Positions 25,288-34,715 of a stretch of 64,000 bases of DNA are shown in pieces. Numbering within the stretch: position 1 is the first letter of the stretch; every line of letters starts with the position of its first letter. Both the position numbers and the translations under genes were made by a program. This DNA comes from CAZCZZ01 sp964503335 (lineage in GTDB: Bacteria > Verrucomicrobiota > Kiritimatiellia > CAIVKH01): the NCBI GenBank assembly GCA_964503335.1, contig CAZCZZ010000005.1:41465-105464 (forward strand), given 5' to 3'. The notes beneath the pieces were generated by a model, which saw nothing but the letters and a program-made list of their open reading frames with translations, had not been told where the DNA came from and did not search any database.

Positions 25288-28200
25288 TCAGGGCGCTTCG
25301 ACGCCGATCCGATAATGCCGCATCTCGTCCATGTTCGTATCCGTGGCGGACGACGTTCCGCCGTTGCCCGGGAAGTTGGATCCGATGTCGATCCAATCGC
25401 CAAGAGGCAGGTTCGTGCTGAATTGCAGGAAGTAGGTCCGGCCCGTGGACGACGGGAAGTAGATGACTGTCGGCAACTGCATCTCGATGCCCGTCACGCG
25501 ATGGAACGAGGCTGCGTTTGTCGGGTCGGTGTCGGCGACATACTCCTGCAGGTTGCTGAACCCGTCCAGGTCGCCGTCTTCGCCGGCATCCGCAGCGTTT
25601 ATTGAATTCAGCCCGTGCAGCGATTCGAATGAATCAGGAATCGCATCGTTGTCGTCATCCTGGTCATTAAAATCGGGATCCGCATCGCCGTCGAAATCTG
25701 AAACCGTTGTAGCCTCCGTCGAGAGGTTGTCGGAGAGATTGGTGTCGATCCCGGCCGAAGAAGCGCCTGCACGATTCGTGATCGTCCCGGTTGTGTTCGC
25801 ATTCACCTCGACCGAGATTGTGATGCTTGTGCTGGCTCCGGACGCAAGGGTGCCAAGATTAGTCACATAAGTTCCCGACGGTGATACACCGTCGGGACGT
25901 TCATTGCTAATAACCACATTGTCCGCATCATCAGGTCCTGCATTCGTTACTGAAATCGTATAGATCAGAGCGTTCGTGGCCGTGACAGGGTCCGGCGCGT
26001 CAGACTGCACGACCGCGATGTCGGCCAACGGAAGCGTCGCCACAGCCACGTAGTCGGCTTTTGAATTGGTGGACACCCCAAGAGGGCCGGTGACCACGAG
26101 CGAGACGGTGAATGTGCCGGGAATCGAATACTCGTGAACGAGGTTGGTCTCGGTTGTGTTGGTCGTCACGCCGTCACCGAAGCTCCAGAACCGTCCACTA
26201 ATGGTGCCCGTCGATGCATCGTTAAAGGTCACAACCAGCGGGACGAGCCCGCTCGTCGGCGCTCCGCTGAATTCGGATGCAGGGTCGAACGCGCCCTCGC
26301 CTCTCACGGGCAGGGTTGTCCCGCCTCCGTTGCTCATGAATTGGAGGTTGTTGCTGAAACTTCCCCCGGCTGGAGGACTGAATGCGACGCGCACCAACCC
26401 CGTTGCTCCGGGCGCGATCTCGAATGGGCTGCCCTCGCTAACCGCGAAGGGTCCTCCAACGGTGGCCGTCCCGGTCAAGGGTTCGCCACCTGCATTGCGG
26501 ACCTCGAAGAAGTCGCTGTCGCCATCGCCAACGCGGACGGCACCAAAGTCCTTGCTGGCGGGCAGGACAACTAACAAGGGTGGTGTATTGGTCACCCGGA
26601 TAATGCCAGCCTGCACGTTCGTGCTCTCCCCGAGCGGGCCGGATACGACAAGGCCAACAGTGAATGTGCCCGTGGTCGTGTAGTTGTGTGTCACATTGGT
26701 CAACAGCGTGTTTGTGATGGTCCCGTCCCCGAAATCCCAGAAGCGATTGGTGATCGTACCGGACGAGGTATCCGTGAACATTGCGAGAAGCGGTACGAGC
26801 CCCGAGGTCGGAGCGACGTTGAAAGCCGCCAATGGAGCGATCGCGCCGATTCCCGTCACCGGATTGGTTGAGCTTCCCCCATTGCTGCTGAAGATCACGT
26901 CATTGCTGAATACACCGGTGCCGGCTGGCGTGAAATTCACGTTCACTGTTGTGGAACCGGATGGAGGGACACTGAAAGGGTTCCCCGACGCGATCGAGAA
27001 CGTCACGCCATCGACGGATGCCGTGCCGCTTAAGAGCGCTGTCCCGCTGTTGGTCACGACGAATCCAAGCTGGGCGGTTGTTCCCGTTGCCACGGTGCCG
27101 AAGAATCCTTCGGTGGGACTCACACCGAGCTGCGCGGTTGCCGTTTGCGCGCAACACCTGAGCGTGAAAGCCACCATGGTCATTCTCCAGCCCTGTTCCA
27201 GGTTGCCCTTGTCCGGGTTCGCATCGTCCAGCACGAACAGGGACCACGTTCCGTTCGGACTCGTGCCGTTGAACACGGACAGCGTCGATCCATAAGGACC
27301 GGCCGGCGCGGGCGCCGGATATGTATCACCCGTCGCGTAGTCCGTTGGCTTGTATGTGCCCGATGTGATCAGCGTCGAATTGGGCAGCGATGAGGTCGCG
27401 TCGTCATCAAAGGTCAACCGCACGTCGTTCACGTTCCCGCCGCCACCGGCGTCCGACATCAGGACGACACTTTGCCCGTCCGGCCCCACGAGCAGAATGT
27501 CGATGTCGTCCGGGAAGGTGTGCGTGAGATTCGTCAGCGTGATGGTGAGTTTGCTCACCGTCCCGACCAAGCCGGTCACCACGATGGTGGATGGGTAAGG
27601 CGAGGCGGAGCCGCTGTTTCCACTCGCAGGAATAGCGACAAGTGTCGCGTTGGCGAAGGTGTTCGTTTGTGGTGTGGCGGAGCCAAGGCAAACCGAGTTG
27701 GTGATGATGCCCAGGCTGTTCGTGCCGTCCTGGAGTTCAAAGCGTGCGAGGATCGCATCCCCGCATTCACCTGCAGCGGTGAAACTGAAGGGGCGGCTGA
27801 CCGCCGCACCACCGGCCGTGACCGCGCCATAATTCTGGGCGGGACCTGGCGAAAGGATATTGGTGCTGGCCAAGAGGGTGGCGACGAGGTTGGAGGTGTT
27901 GCCCGTGCCGATATTCTTCAGTGCGAAATTCACCGTGACGGCTTCGTCCGGGTCCACGGCGTTGTTCGTCGGACTGCAGCCCTCTGCGCCCACCGACGTC
28001 GCGTCGGGGATGACCAGGGGGGTCGGGCTTGAAAACGCGATGGTGAAGTTCGTGTCGGATACGTCGAAGAAGATGTTTCCATTCGCTTCAACCATCACGC
28101 GCGCATTCGTGGTGAAGAGGTTCGGAAGAACCACGGTCTGCGCGCCGTCGTTCGGTGAGTTGGATGTGAGCATGACGGGGAAGGTCTGTCCGCCATCGAG

Positions 28201-30003
28201 AGAGAGGCGGATGTTCACGTGCGATACGCTCACGGGTGCGTTGGTGGTGCCCGCCACATTCCACGCGACCGTCTGCAGGCCCGACCAAACCACGCCCGAG
28301 TTCGGAGACGTAACGAGGAAGGGACCCGATGCGACCGTAACCGTCACCTGCATGTCGTCCGTGTTCACGCCACCGCCGCCCGCGCGATTATCGCGGGCTG
28401 TGACGCGGAAATTCATCGTGCGGTTGTTCGTGGGAAGTCGTTCGCCAAAGGAATCCAGATTGGCGAGAAGGCTCGACCACTTCGGGAAGGTGCGGGAAGG
28501 GCTAAACGTGGGATTGAATGAACGGAAGATCGGGCTGGTTCCGTTGTCGCCAGCGGTGAGCGACTGAGCCTCGCCCAGATCCCTCTCCTCCCAACAGTAC
28601 GTGAGCGTGTCCCCATTGGGATCACTGGATGAGGCAACGGTTAGCGTGAACGGAGTACTCCTCGGAATAGTGAAATCCGGACCTGCGTCCACATTGGGCG
28701 CGGAGTTTGTTGTCGGTGTCTGGGCCGCGCAGCCGTTGCCGGAGCCGGATGTGGAATAGTTGATGATCTCGTCAAAACTGACCGAGTGGAAATAGGGATC
28801 GCTGTGGGGCTGCAGGTCATCGGCGCCGCAGATCCCCGCGTAAGCCATGATGGTCGAACCGCTGCCCGGCTCGTAGGCCGTCGCCCCATTCCGGTTGCCG
28901 CTTCCGCAGCTACTGGTCACGCTATTAAAGGTGTGATTACCCCCGAACTGGTGTCCGATTTCGTGCGCTACGAAATCCACGTCGAACGCATCGCCGATCG
29001 GACTCGCCTGCCCCGTGACGCCCTGTGCCTTCAAGCCGCTCCGGCACACGACCCCGAGTCCGGCGATACCACCACCGCCCGTGCTGAAGACGTGGCCGAT
29101 ATCGTAGTTCGCGCTCCCGATCACGGTGTCCACGTTCGACTGGTTCTGATTCAGCATCGTGGAACCGTTGTTGTTCGTGTAGGGGTCCGTGCCGCTATTC
29201 GTGTAGACGAGGAGATCGTTGTTGGCGACCAGCACCATCCGGATCGCCAGGTCGATTTCGTAGATTCCTGAAACACGATTGATTGTCGTAACGATGGCCG
29301 CCATACCGGCCAGTACGGTGCCACCGTGGAACGCGGTGTATTCGCCCGTCGCCGCGGTGGCGAGCCGGTACGTGCGAAGGGTTGGTCCGGAACGGAGAAG
29401 TGCGGATGACATGCGGGCCGCCACTGCGACATCGCCTGGCGGGGTCAGGCATTGGAAGCCGTCGGCGACCCGACGGTAGTCGCGTTTGTAATAGGAGCTG
29501 TAAAGCGACCGGTCGCCCTTGGAATAGGGATCGATGTAAACCGCACCGCGCGGCGAAAGGATCTGCGCATGGAAACCGGCCGGTGTCCAATCGAAGCGCA
29601 CGGAGGCGTCGGGATCGTCGATACCGACGCCCGCGTACGTTCTGATCTCGGGAAATTTTGCGGCGAGTTCAGGAGCCATGACCGGCGATTCCGCCACGCT
29701 GAATCGCGCGAAGGATCCATCGGGCATCGGGAGCGAAATCAGAGCGGGCGCCAACTGGGCCGCTACAGTCCCCTCGCGTGGGATGGTCCGCAGTGCATTC
29801 GTCCAAGCCGGAATATCAAGCTCGGCGCGGCGCCCCTTCCCCGGACGAACCCAGGCCGTCTGCCGTTCCTGATTTGCAGACACCTGATCCACGGATTGCC
29901 AAATACCATCTGCGGATCGTTGCGAGGGCGAAGCGACAACGTTGGTGACACCGGTGACCAGGATTGCACAGACCAGTATCGGAAGAAGTTGCCTTCGTCG
30001 CAT
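25288..30003 (-). CDS. Secreted reprolysin-like metalloprotease with PKD, P-domain and DUF11 modules
   Basis: About 1,571 residues, read from the ATG of MRRRQLLPILVCAI (an ATG six codons upstream is also possible). A signal peptide is followed by a propeptide-like region. The zinc motif HEIGHQFGGNH (H353, E354, H357, H363 counted from the upstream ATG) and a following TIMAYAGIC Met-turn mark a metzincin of the reprolysin-like group. Then come a proprotein-convertase P-like domain (DDIDILLVGPDG... NGTWSLFVLDDA), two HYDIN/choice-of-anchor-like Ig domains, two PKD domains (FWDFGDGTITN, FWSFGDGVTTN), one DUF11, and a calcium-type DxDxD segment. A terminal domain has GRTYFLQFSTNLPLGDW, typical of Verrucomicrobial secreted proteins. 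Extracellular protein degradation is the inferred role. Confidence 0.87.
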   Translation of the reverse strand: MRRRQLLPILVCAILVTGVTNVVASPSQRSADGIWQSVDQVSANQERQTAWVRPGKGRRAELDIPAWTNALRTIPREGTVAAQLAPALISLPMPDGSFARFSVAESPVMAPELAAKFPEIRTYAGVGIDDPDASVRFDWTPAGFHAQILSPRGAVYIDPYSKGDRSLYSSYYKRDYRRVADGFQCLTPPGDVAVAARMSSALLRSGPTLRTYRLATAATGEYTAFHGGTVLAGMAAIVTTINRVSGIYEIDLAIRMVLVANNDLLVYTNSGTDPYTNNNGSTMLNQNQSNVDTVIGSANYDIGHVFSTGGGGIAGLGVVCRSGLKAQGVTGQASPIGDAFDVDFVAHEIGHQFGGNHTFNSVTSSCGSGNRNGATAYEPGSGSTIMAYAGICGADDLQPHSDPYFHSVSFDEIINYSTSGSGNGCAAQTPTTNSAPNVDAGPDFTIPRSTPFTLTVASSSDPNGDTLTYCWEERDLGEAQSLTAGDNGTSPIFRSFNPTFSPSRTFPKWSSLLANLDSFGERLPTNNRTMNFRVTARDNRAGGGGVNTDDMQVTVTVASGPFLVTSPNSGVVWSGLQTVAWNVAGTTNAPVSVSHVNIRLSLDGGQTFPVMLTSNSPNDGAQTVVLPNLFTTNARVMVEANGNIFFDVSDTNFTIAFSSPTPLVIPDATSVGAEGCSPTNNAVDPDEAVTVNFALKNIGTGNTSNLVATLLASTNILSPGPAQNYGAVTAGGAAVSRPFSFTAAGECGDAILARFELQDGTNSLGIITNSVCLGSATPQTNTFANATLVAIPASGNSGSASPYPSTIVVTGLVGTVSKLTITLTNLTHTFPDDIDILLVGPDGQSVVLMSDAGGGGNVNDVRLTFDDDATSSLPNSTLITSGTYKPTDYATGDTYPAPAPAGPYGSTLSVFNGTSPNGTWSLFVLDDANPDKGNLEQGWRMTMVAFTLRCCAQTATAQLGVSPTEGFFGTVATGTTAQLGFVVTNSGTALLSGTASVDGVTFSIASGNPFSVPPSGSTTVNVNFTPAGTGVFSNDVIFSSNGGSSTNPVTGIGAIAPLAAFNVAPTSGLVPLLAMFTDTSSGTITNRFWDFGDGTITNTLLTNVTHNYTTTGTFTVGLVVSGPLGESTNVQAGIIRVTNTPPLLVVLPASKDFGAVRVGDGDSDFFEVRNAGGEPLTGTATVGGPFAVSEGSPFEIAPGATGLVRVAFSPPAGGSFSNNLQFMSNGGGTTLPVRGEGAFDPASEFSGAPTSGLVPLVVTFNDASTGTISGRFWSFGDGVTTNTTETNLVHEYSIPGTFTVSLVVTGPLGVSTNSKADYVAVATLPLADIAVVQSDAPDPVTATNALIYTISVTNAGPDDADNVVISNERPDGVSPSGTYVTNLGTLASGASTSITISVEVNANTTGTITNRAGASSAGIDTNLSDNLSTEATTVSDFDGDADPDFNDQDDDNDAIPDSFESLHGLNSINAADAGEDGDLDGFSNLQEYVADTDPTNAASFHRVTGIEMQLPTVIYFPSSTGRTYFLQFSTNLPLGDWIDIGSNFPGNGGTSSATDTNMDEMRHYRIGVEAP

Positions 30004-30272
30004 GAAGTCGCCCGTTCCCATGTGGGCACCCTACCCGTCTCTGACTACACCACGCTTTAACCTGATTTGCGAGAACTGCCGCATCTTCTCCCAAGTTGAA
30101 GATGCAAAGAAGCCAGTCCACCGTGTGGTGCCCGAGATGCGCTGTTTACCCAACCGGATTGCGGCGGACCGCGCCCGCGGTCCTTGCCCCTTCGGGAGCT
30201 TTCAGCCGTTCCGCGCAGCGACCCTTCGCCGCGCGGAATCGAACCGCCGCTTCTCGTCGCGTGTTGAAAATG

Positions 30273-30312
30273 CCAAGGGGCCGGTCCGCCTGTCGGCGGA
30301 CCGGCCCCTTGG
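30273..30312 (-). terminator. Strong hairpin terminator of tRNA-Glu
   Basis: A perfect 18-bp stem (30273-30290 with 30295-30312) and a TGTC loop, followed on the minus strand by ATTTTC. The stem includes the last three bases (CCA) of the tRNA gene. Confidence 0.75.
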
Positions 30313-30385
30313 CACCCCCAACCGGATTCGAACCGGTGTTACGAGGATGAGAACCTCGCGTCCTAGGCCTCTAGACGATAGGGGT
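30310..30385 (-). tRNA. tRNA-Glu (CTC)
   Basis: On the minus strand: acceptor ACCCCTA pairs with TGGGGGT; D-arm GTCTAGAGGCCTAGGAC; anticodon stem CGAGG/CCTCG with loop TTCTCAT (anticodon CTC); T-arm ACCGG-TTCGAAT-CCGGT; discriminator G and an encoded CCA. This is the classic tRNA-Glu D-loop. Confidence 0.95.
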
Positions 30386-30396
30386 GTTAGAAAGGC

Positions 30397-31989
30397 TCAA
30401 GGATGAAAGCGAAAACCGGTGCGGTTGGCAAGCTCTACGCGCCAGCGGGGGGTTTGGTCGACAAGGCGGTCCCCTTCGCGCATCAGGAAGATGACTTTCC
30501 GGGGATCGATCGTCAGGTCCGTGTTGTTGGCGTCACCGGTGCTTTCACGCACAACTCGCGGTGTGGAAAGGAGTTCGAGCCGGCCTTCCGCGAGCCGGAG
30601 TTGAGCGATGTCGCATACTCGAAGGGTCGGATCGTTGTACCAGCACTGGATTCCCCGGACAGCACGGAAGGACCAGATGTCGACCCCGGAGAAGATCATC
30701 CATGTGCCGGGCGCAGGGTTAGGATGCAGCGCCAGCAAGTCGCGCCGGATAGCCTGCGCAACGGCGCCGCGCTGGATCAATTTGTTTGTGCCGCTCAGAA
30801 CGGTCGCTTGTTCGCCCAGCGTCATCTGTCGGTCCAGGATATGTCGGGCGGCGATGGCGTTGGTTACGAACCAAATCAGGAGTACGGCGAGCACGACCAT
30901 CCTGCGCCACCGCTCCGCGCCCCCAGCCAGCTGGAGGGTGGCCACGACTCCGCAAAGCAAGGGTGGCAGGATGACGGTGGCGTAGTAGCGAAACGTGTGA
31001 TTCTGCAGGATCACGACGGGCAGCAACCCCAGCACGATCCACGCGACACCGAATGTAATCTTCCTTCCGCGTTCCACGTACCCTTTGCGGATGCACCACA
31101 GCGCCAGAAGGAGAGCGATGACGAGTCCAACCACGGATGGAACGGCCACACTCAGAACAGACGTCTCGAACCGCTTCGCCCAACCGACGATCCAAGCTGC
31201 GTTGAGAAGTAGCGGGGGGCAGAGCGATTCCATCAGCCATTGTGCATAGTGTGCGATGTTCCATAGGACGTGCGGACCGAGGCCTTGAAGCGCGTAAGGG
31301 TGGCGCGCTTCCAGCGTCGCGGGATTGGATCCCGCCACTTTCAGTGTCGCGTAGAGAAGAACCAACACGAGCCATGGGATCATCCGGCGCCGCACCCCGC
31401 GGTCAGTCCAAAGCACGATATGCACGGCTGCCAGCGCGGGCACGAAGATGGCCGACTCCTTGAAGAGTAGCGCCACGGCGGCGACCAGCGCACTTTCGCG
31501 ATCACGGCACCTGCAAAGGAAGCCAATGGCAATGAACGCGCACGTCGCTGCGCCGATGTCATTCGTCCCCACAATCCACTGCACCAGTTCCATGTGGACG
31601 GCTATGGAAGTCATGAACAGCGCGAAGACCGCAAATGCGGCGATGCGCTGACCGGTCCAGGTCCACGTGACCCAACCCGCGGCGAGGCACATCAAGGCAA
31701 AGCCGATCAGGCCTCCGATGCGGAAACACACGGGGGACGGGCCGAACACGGTGTGAATCACGAGATAGTAGAGAGCGCTAAGCGGACGGTAAAAAATCCG
31801 GTTGCCCGGTTCCAGAACCGCGGAAACAAGTTCCAGCGGGGGCGTGAATGTCAGGCCGTGGATCCAACCCCAGTCGTCAAGCACGAAGGGCAATTCAAGG
31901 ACGGGATGGAACAAGAGGAGCGTGAGAGCGATTGCACCTGCCAGCGCGATCGGTGCCACCATCCAACACCGCGTAGGCTTGAGTTCCAC
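30397..31989 (-). CDS. Polytopic membrane protein, GT-C/PMT-like
   Basis: A 530-residue protein with about 11 hydrophobic helices and a hydrophilic C-terminal region of about 120 residues. Directly after TM1 is FVLDDWGWIHG. The DD pair sits in the first extracytoplasmic loop, as in GT39/GT83-like transferases that use lipid-linked sugars. IFYRPLSALYYLV follows, a motif I associate with bacterial O-mannosyltransferase-like membrane proteins. Its 3' end is only 12 bp from the tRNA. The exact activity is not determinable. Confidence 0.65.
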   Translation of the reverse strand: MELKPTRCWMVAPIALAGAIALTLLLFHPVLELPFVLDDWGWIHGLTFTPPLELVSAVLEPGNRIFYRPLSALYYLVIHTVFGPSPVCFRIGGLIGFALMCLAAGWVTWTWTGQRIAAFAVFALFMTSIAVHMELVQWIVGTNDIGAATCAFIAIGFLCRCRDRESALVAAVALLFKESAIFVPALAAVHIVLWTDRGVRRRMIPWLVLVLLYATLKVAGSNPATLEARHPYALQGLGPHVLWNIAHYAQWLMESLCPPLLLNAAWIVGWAKRFETSVLSVAVPSVVGLVIALLLALWCIRKGYVERGRKITFGVAWIVLGLLPVVILQNHTFRYYATVILPPLLCGVVATLQLAGGAERWRRMVVLAVLLIWFVTNAIAARHILDRQMTLGEQATVLSGTNKLIQRGAVAQAIRRDLLALHPNPAPGTWMIFSGVDIWSFRAVRGIQCWYNDPTLRVCDIAQLRLAEGRLELLSTPRVVRESTGDANNTDLTIDPRKVIFLMREGDRLVDQTPRWRVELANRTGFRFHP

Positions 31990-31995
31990 GTTCGA

Positions 31996-32382
31996 TCAGG
32001 TTTCGGGCAGCGTCGAGAGGGGCGTTGGCAACTTCGTCTCAATGAACTTGTACCAGGCGATGCGGGTCGATTCGTCTGTACCCGTGAACTCAATACCCAC
32101 GAAGTAAGCGGCGGGCGAAAGAACTTCGAGCTGCCAGTTGACGCGGCCGATATGTCGGAACGCCGCCGGAGGGCTGACCGCTGCGACCCGGAGCTCCATG
32201 GTGGTCCCGACGGGAATCTTGATGTTGCTGATCAAGCGCACGCCGCCGAGCGAAATGTCGGCCGTCGTGCAGGTGAACGTGCGGCCCTCCATATCCTTCA
32301 TGCCGGGAATGGTCATCAGGGTTACGAGGACGATATTCTTGTCGGCTGCCCGCTTATACTTGCGTTTTTCGCGCATCCCCAT
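31996..32382 (-). CDS. PilZ domain protein
   Basis: A 128-residue protein with the c-di-GMP-binding motifs of PilZ: an N-terminal basic EKRKYKR stretch (RxxxR) and DISLGGVRL (D/NxSxxG), plus a VGIEFTG strand at the end. It has no fused output domain. It is divergent from a second PilZ-like gene 85 bp away and ends 7 bp upstream of the membrane protein gene at 31989, so it probably shares a transcript with that gene. Confidence 0.82.
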   Translation of the reverse strand: MGMREKRKYKRAADKNIVLVTLMTIPGMKDMEGRTFTCTTADISLGGVRLISNIKIPVGTTMELRVAAVSPPAAFRHIGRVNWQLEVLSPAAYFVGIEFTGTDESTRIAWYKFIETKLPTPLSTLPET

Positions 32383-32466
32383 ATCCGTACCTCTCTCTCT
32401 AAATCAAGGTGATCATTAGGAAACAGTCGTGTAGTGTCAAACCGCAACGGAGTGAAGGATTTCGGT

Positions 32467-32844
32467 ATGTATCGCGAAAGCCGGGATAACGAGCGAGTAC
32501 AACGCAAGCAAGCCGTCGCCGTGTGGCCCTATTTCGAGGCGGACCCCACGCTTCTCGAACAACCCGTACAGGCGACGCTCTTCGATGCTTCGAAGGATGG
32601 GCTCTGCTTCGAGGCGGAGATTGAGTTGGCGAAGGATCGCCGGGTCAGTGTCCGCATGGAAGTCGAGTCCGTGAACACGATCGGATCCAACAAGACCGAG
32701 TTTATAACCGACGCCATCGTTCGCTGGACCAAGCCGTTGGGCAACAACCGCTTTCGCACCGGGGTCGAATTTGACGCCCTACCCAAGGTACAGCGGGAGA
32801 AGTGGACGGCCTTCATGGGAAAGTGGCGAACCCGGTTGTTCTGA
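32467..32844 (+). CDS. PilZ-like protein
   Basis: A 125-residue protein from ATG 32467, preceded by AAGGA; an in-frame GTG at 32434 lacks a ribosome-binding site. Basic ERVQRKQ near the start and DASKDGLCFE (D-x-S-x-x-G) match PilZ motif positions, followed by a beta-rich stretch and FRTGVEFDALP. The first Arg-rich motif is imperfect (RVQRK), so c-di-GMP binding is less certain than for the neighbour. The 32383-32466 region holds the divergent promoters. Confidence 0.7.
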   Translation: MYRESRDNERVQRKQAVAVWPYFEADPTLLEQPVQATLFDASKDGLCFEAEIELAKDRRVSVRMEVESVNTIGSNKTEFITDAIVRWTKPLGNNRFRTGVEFDALPKVQREKWTAFMGKWRTRLF

Positions 32845-32885
32845 CGGTGGATCGACAAGCCGTGCGCGCGGTGTACGTTTAGTCC

Positions 32886-34079
32886 ATGCCTCTGCGGATC
32901 GTCAGATTTGTTCTTGTCGCCTTGGCGATTGTCGCAATGCCGGCCGCTGCCGCAGACTACTCGAGAGCCGGGCCGTACGAAGTCGACTCATCCACAGTTA
33001 CCGTGAAGCGTGCCGACGACTCGACCTTTGAAGCCCTGCTTTACGTACCGGGGCCTGCACAGTCCAGCGCACCCTTCCCGGCTATCACGTTCGGACACGG
33101 TTTCCTTACGCCGCCCGGCCTATACGACGTCACGCTCGAACATCTCGCTTCGTGGGGCTATGTCGTCATCGCCACCAAGTCGGGCCTGGAGCCCTTCCCC
33201 CGTCATGACCTCTATGCGCTCGATATGCTGGATTGCCTGGGCTTCCTTGAAGCCGAGACGAGCAGGCCCGGCTCGTCCCTGTTCGGCACCATCGATACGA
33301 ACCGTTTTGGCGCAAGCGGTCATTCCATGGGTGGTGGCGCGAGCATTCTTGCCGCCGCCATGGACACCCGCGTGCGAGTCGTTGCGAATATGGCCGCAGC
33401 CAACACGCGCCCTTCCGCGCAGGCGGTCGCAGCTGTGCTCGACATACCCACATGCTATCTGGCCGGCAGCGAAGACCGGATAGCGCCCCTTGATCGCCAC
33501 ACGGGGCCGATCTTCGAGGGCACACGCGCCCCGGCCCTTCTCGCCGTGATCCAGGGCGGGTCTCACTGCGGGTTCGTCGGCGTGCCGTTGCCTGACGCCG
33601 TCTGCGACGAGGCCACGATGCCCCTTGAGCGACAACTTGCGCTGAGTCACCACCTGTTGACGGCATTTTTTGAACTCTACCTCAGGGGCAGAAAGGACGT
33701 GTGGCAGGACGTGTGGGGACTGCCGCTCGTGCTTAGTCCGGAATGGGCCGTGGACCCGAACCCGGGTTCCGTGATCGCGCCTTATGCCGTCGTCCGCCGC
33801 GCAAGGTCCGGTCAGGTAATCGAGGTTCCTTTCCGGGTCATGAACCCCGGGACGGAGGCCGCATCCTTTGTGCTCGATGCCGCGGGTACGCTGGTCGTGG
33901 AGAGCATTGCGCCGAGGCGCACTGCGTTGCTGCAACCCGGCGAAGAAGCAAATGTGACGGTGAGGGCATCGCTCGCTCCCGGATCGAGGGTGGCGGGCTT
34001 CCTGCAGGTCAGCGCCTTCGAGGAGGACGATCCGAAGTCACGCAGTGTCTCGGCGTTAATCCTGCGCAGGGCACGATGA
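32886..34079 (+). CDS. Secreted alpha/beta hydrolase (chlorophyllase/PAF-acetylhydrolase-like)
   Basis: A 397-residue protein with signal peptide VRFVLVALAIVAMPAAAA. The alpha/beta-hydrolase core has the oxyanion region FGHGF, nucleophile GHSMGGG, the acidic residue in GSEDRIAP and catalytic His in GGSHCGF. The order and spacing resemble dienelactone hydrolase/chlorophyllase-type enzymes that cleave esters. About 130 residues at the C-terminus form an additional beta-rich region (VIEVPFRVMNPGTE). It lies 41 bp downstream of the PilZ-like gene. The substrate is unknown. Confidence 0.75.
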   Translation: MPLRIVRFVLVALAIVAMPAAAADYSRAGPYEVDSSTVTVKRADDSTFEALLYVPGPAQSSAPFPAITFGHGFLTPPGLYDVTLEHLASWGYVVIATKSGLEPFPRHDLYALDMLDCLGFLEAETSRPGSSLFGTIDTNRFGASGHSMGGGASILAAAMDTRVRVVANMAAANTRPSAQAVAAVLDIPTCYLAGSEDRIAPLDRHTGPIFEGTRAPALLAVIQGGSHCGFVGVPLPDAVCDEATMPLERQLALSHHLLTAFFELYLRGRKDVWQDVWGLPLVLSPEWAVDPNPGSVIAPYAVVRRARSGQVIEVPFRVMNPGTEAASFVLDAAGTLVVESIAPRRTALLQPGEEANVTVRASLAPGSRVAGFLQVSAFEEDDPKSRSVSALILRRAR

Positions 34080-34082
34080 GGC

Positions 34083-34715
34083 CTACTTCAGAAGGTCATT
34101 CTCCATCGCATACCGGATAATTTCGGACGTCGTCGTCAGGCCGAGCTTGTCCATTAACCGCGCGCGATAGGTCGTGACCGTTTTCGAGCTGATGTTCATC
34201 GTCTCAGCCACCTCCTTGAGCGTCATGCCACGGCTGAGCATCGTGAGCACTTCAAACTCGCGCTCGGAGAGTTGCTCGACGCCGCCCGTCGTGGCCCCTT
34301 TGCGAATTCGCCCGATGAGGCGCCGGGCCATGTCCGCTGAAACGAAACTCTTCCCCTTGTGTACGGAGCGCACGGCCTCCATCAGCTCCTCGAAAGGCGA
34401 GCCCTTCACCACAAAGCCCTCGGCACCGGATTCAAGGGCGCTGATGGCGTAGCGAACGTGGTCATACATGGTGAGAACGATTACCTTGCAGGAAGGGAGA
34501 ATCTTCTTCACTTCGGTGATCAGCGTGATGCCGTTCGCGTCCGGAAGATTGAGGTCGAGAATGATGACATCCGCCTGCGAGCCCTTGAGCCTCGCAGAAA
34601 GTTCCTTCGCGCTGCCGGCTTCGCCGCAGATACGAATGTCGCGGGAATCTTCAAATTGTCGCCTCAACCCCTCGCGCAGCATGGCATGATCATCAACGAG
34701 GAATAGCCGGATCAT
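34083..34715 (-). CDS. NarL/FixJ-family response regulator
   Basis: A 210-residue protein. The receiver domain has acidic DD (LVDDH), phospho-acceptor Asp in IILDLNLPD, Thr in VLTMYD and Lys in VVKGSP. The C-terminal LuxR-type HTH has LSEREFEVLTMLSRGMTLKEVAETMNIS in overlapping pieces. The start overlaps the stop of the sensor kinase gene (ATGA), making a cognate pair. The targets are unknown. Confidence 0.92.
   Translation of the reverse strand: MIRLFLVDDHAMLREGLRRQFEDSRDIRICGEAGSAKELSARLKGSQADVIILDLNLPDANGITLITEVKKILPSCKVIVLTMYDHVRYAISALESGAEGFVVKGSPFEELMEAVRSVHKGKSFVSADMARRLIGRIRKGATTGGVEQLSEREFEVLTMLSRGMTLKEVAETMNISSKTVTTYRARLMDKLGLTTTSEIIRYAMENDLLK

Noticed and set aside
25288..30003. 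Toxin or bacteriocin role for the metalloprotease
   Set aside because: Only generic secreted-protease features are visible; no immunity gene or delivery signal nearby.
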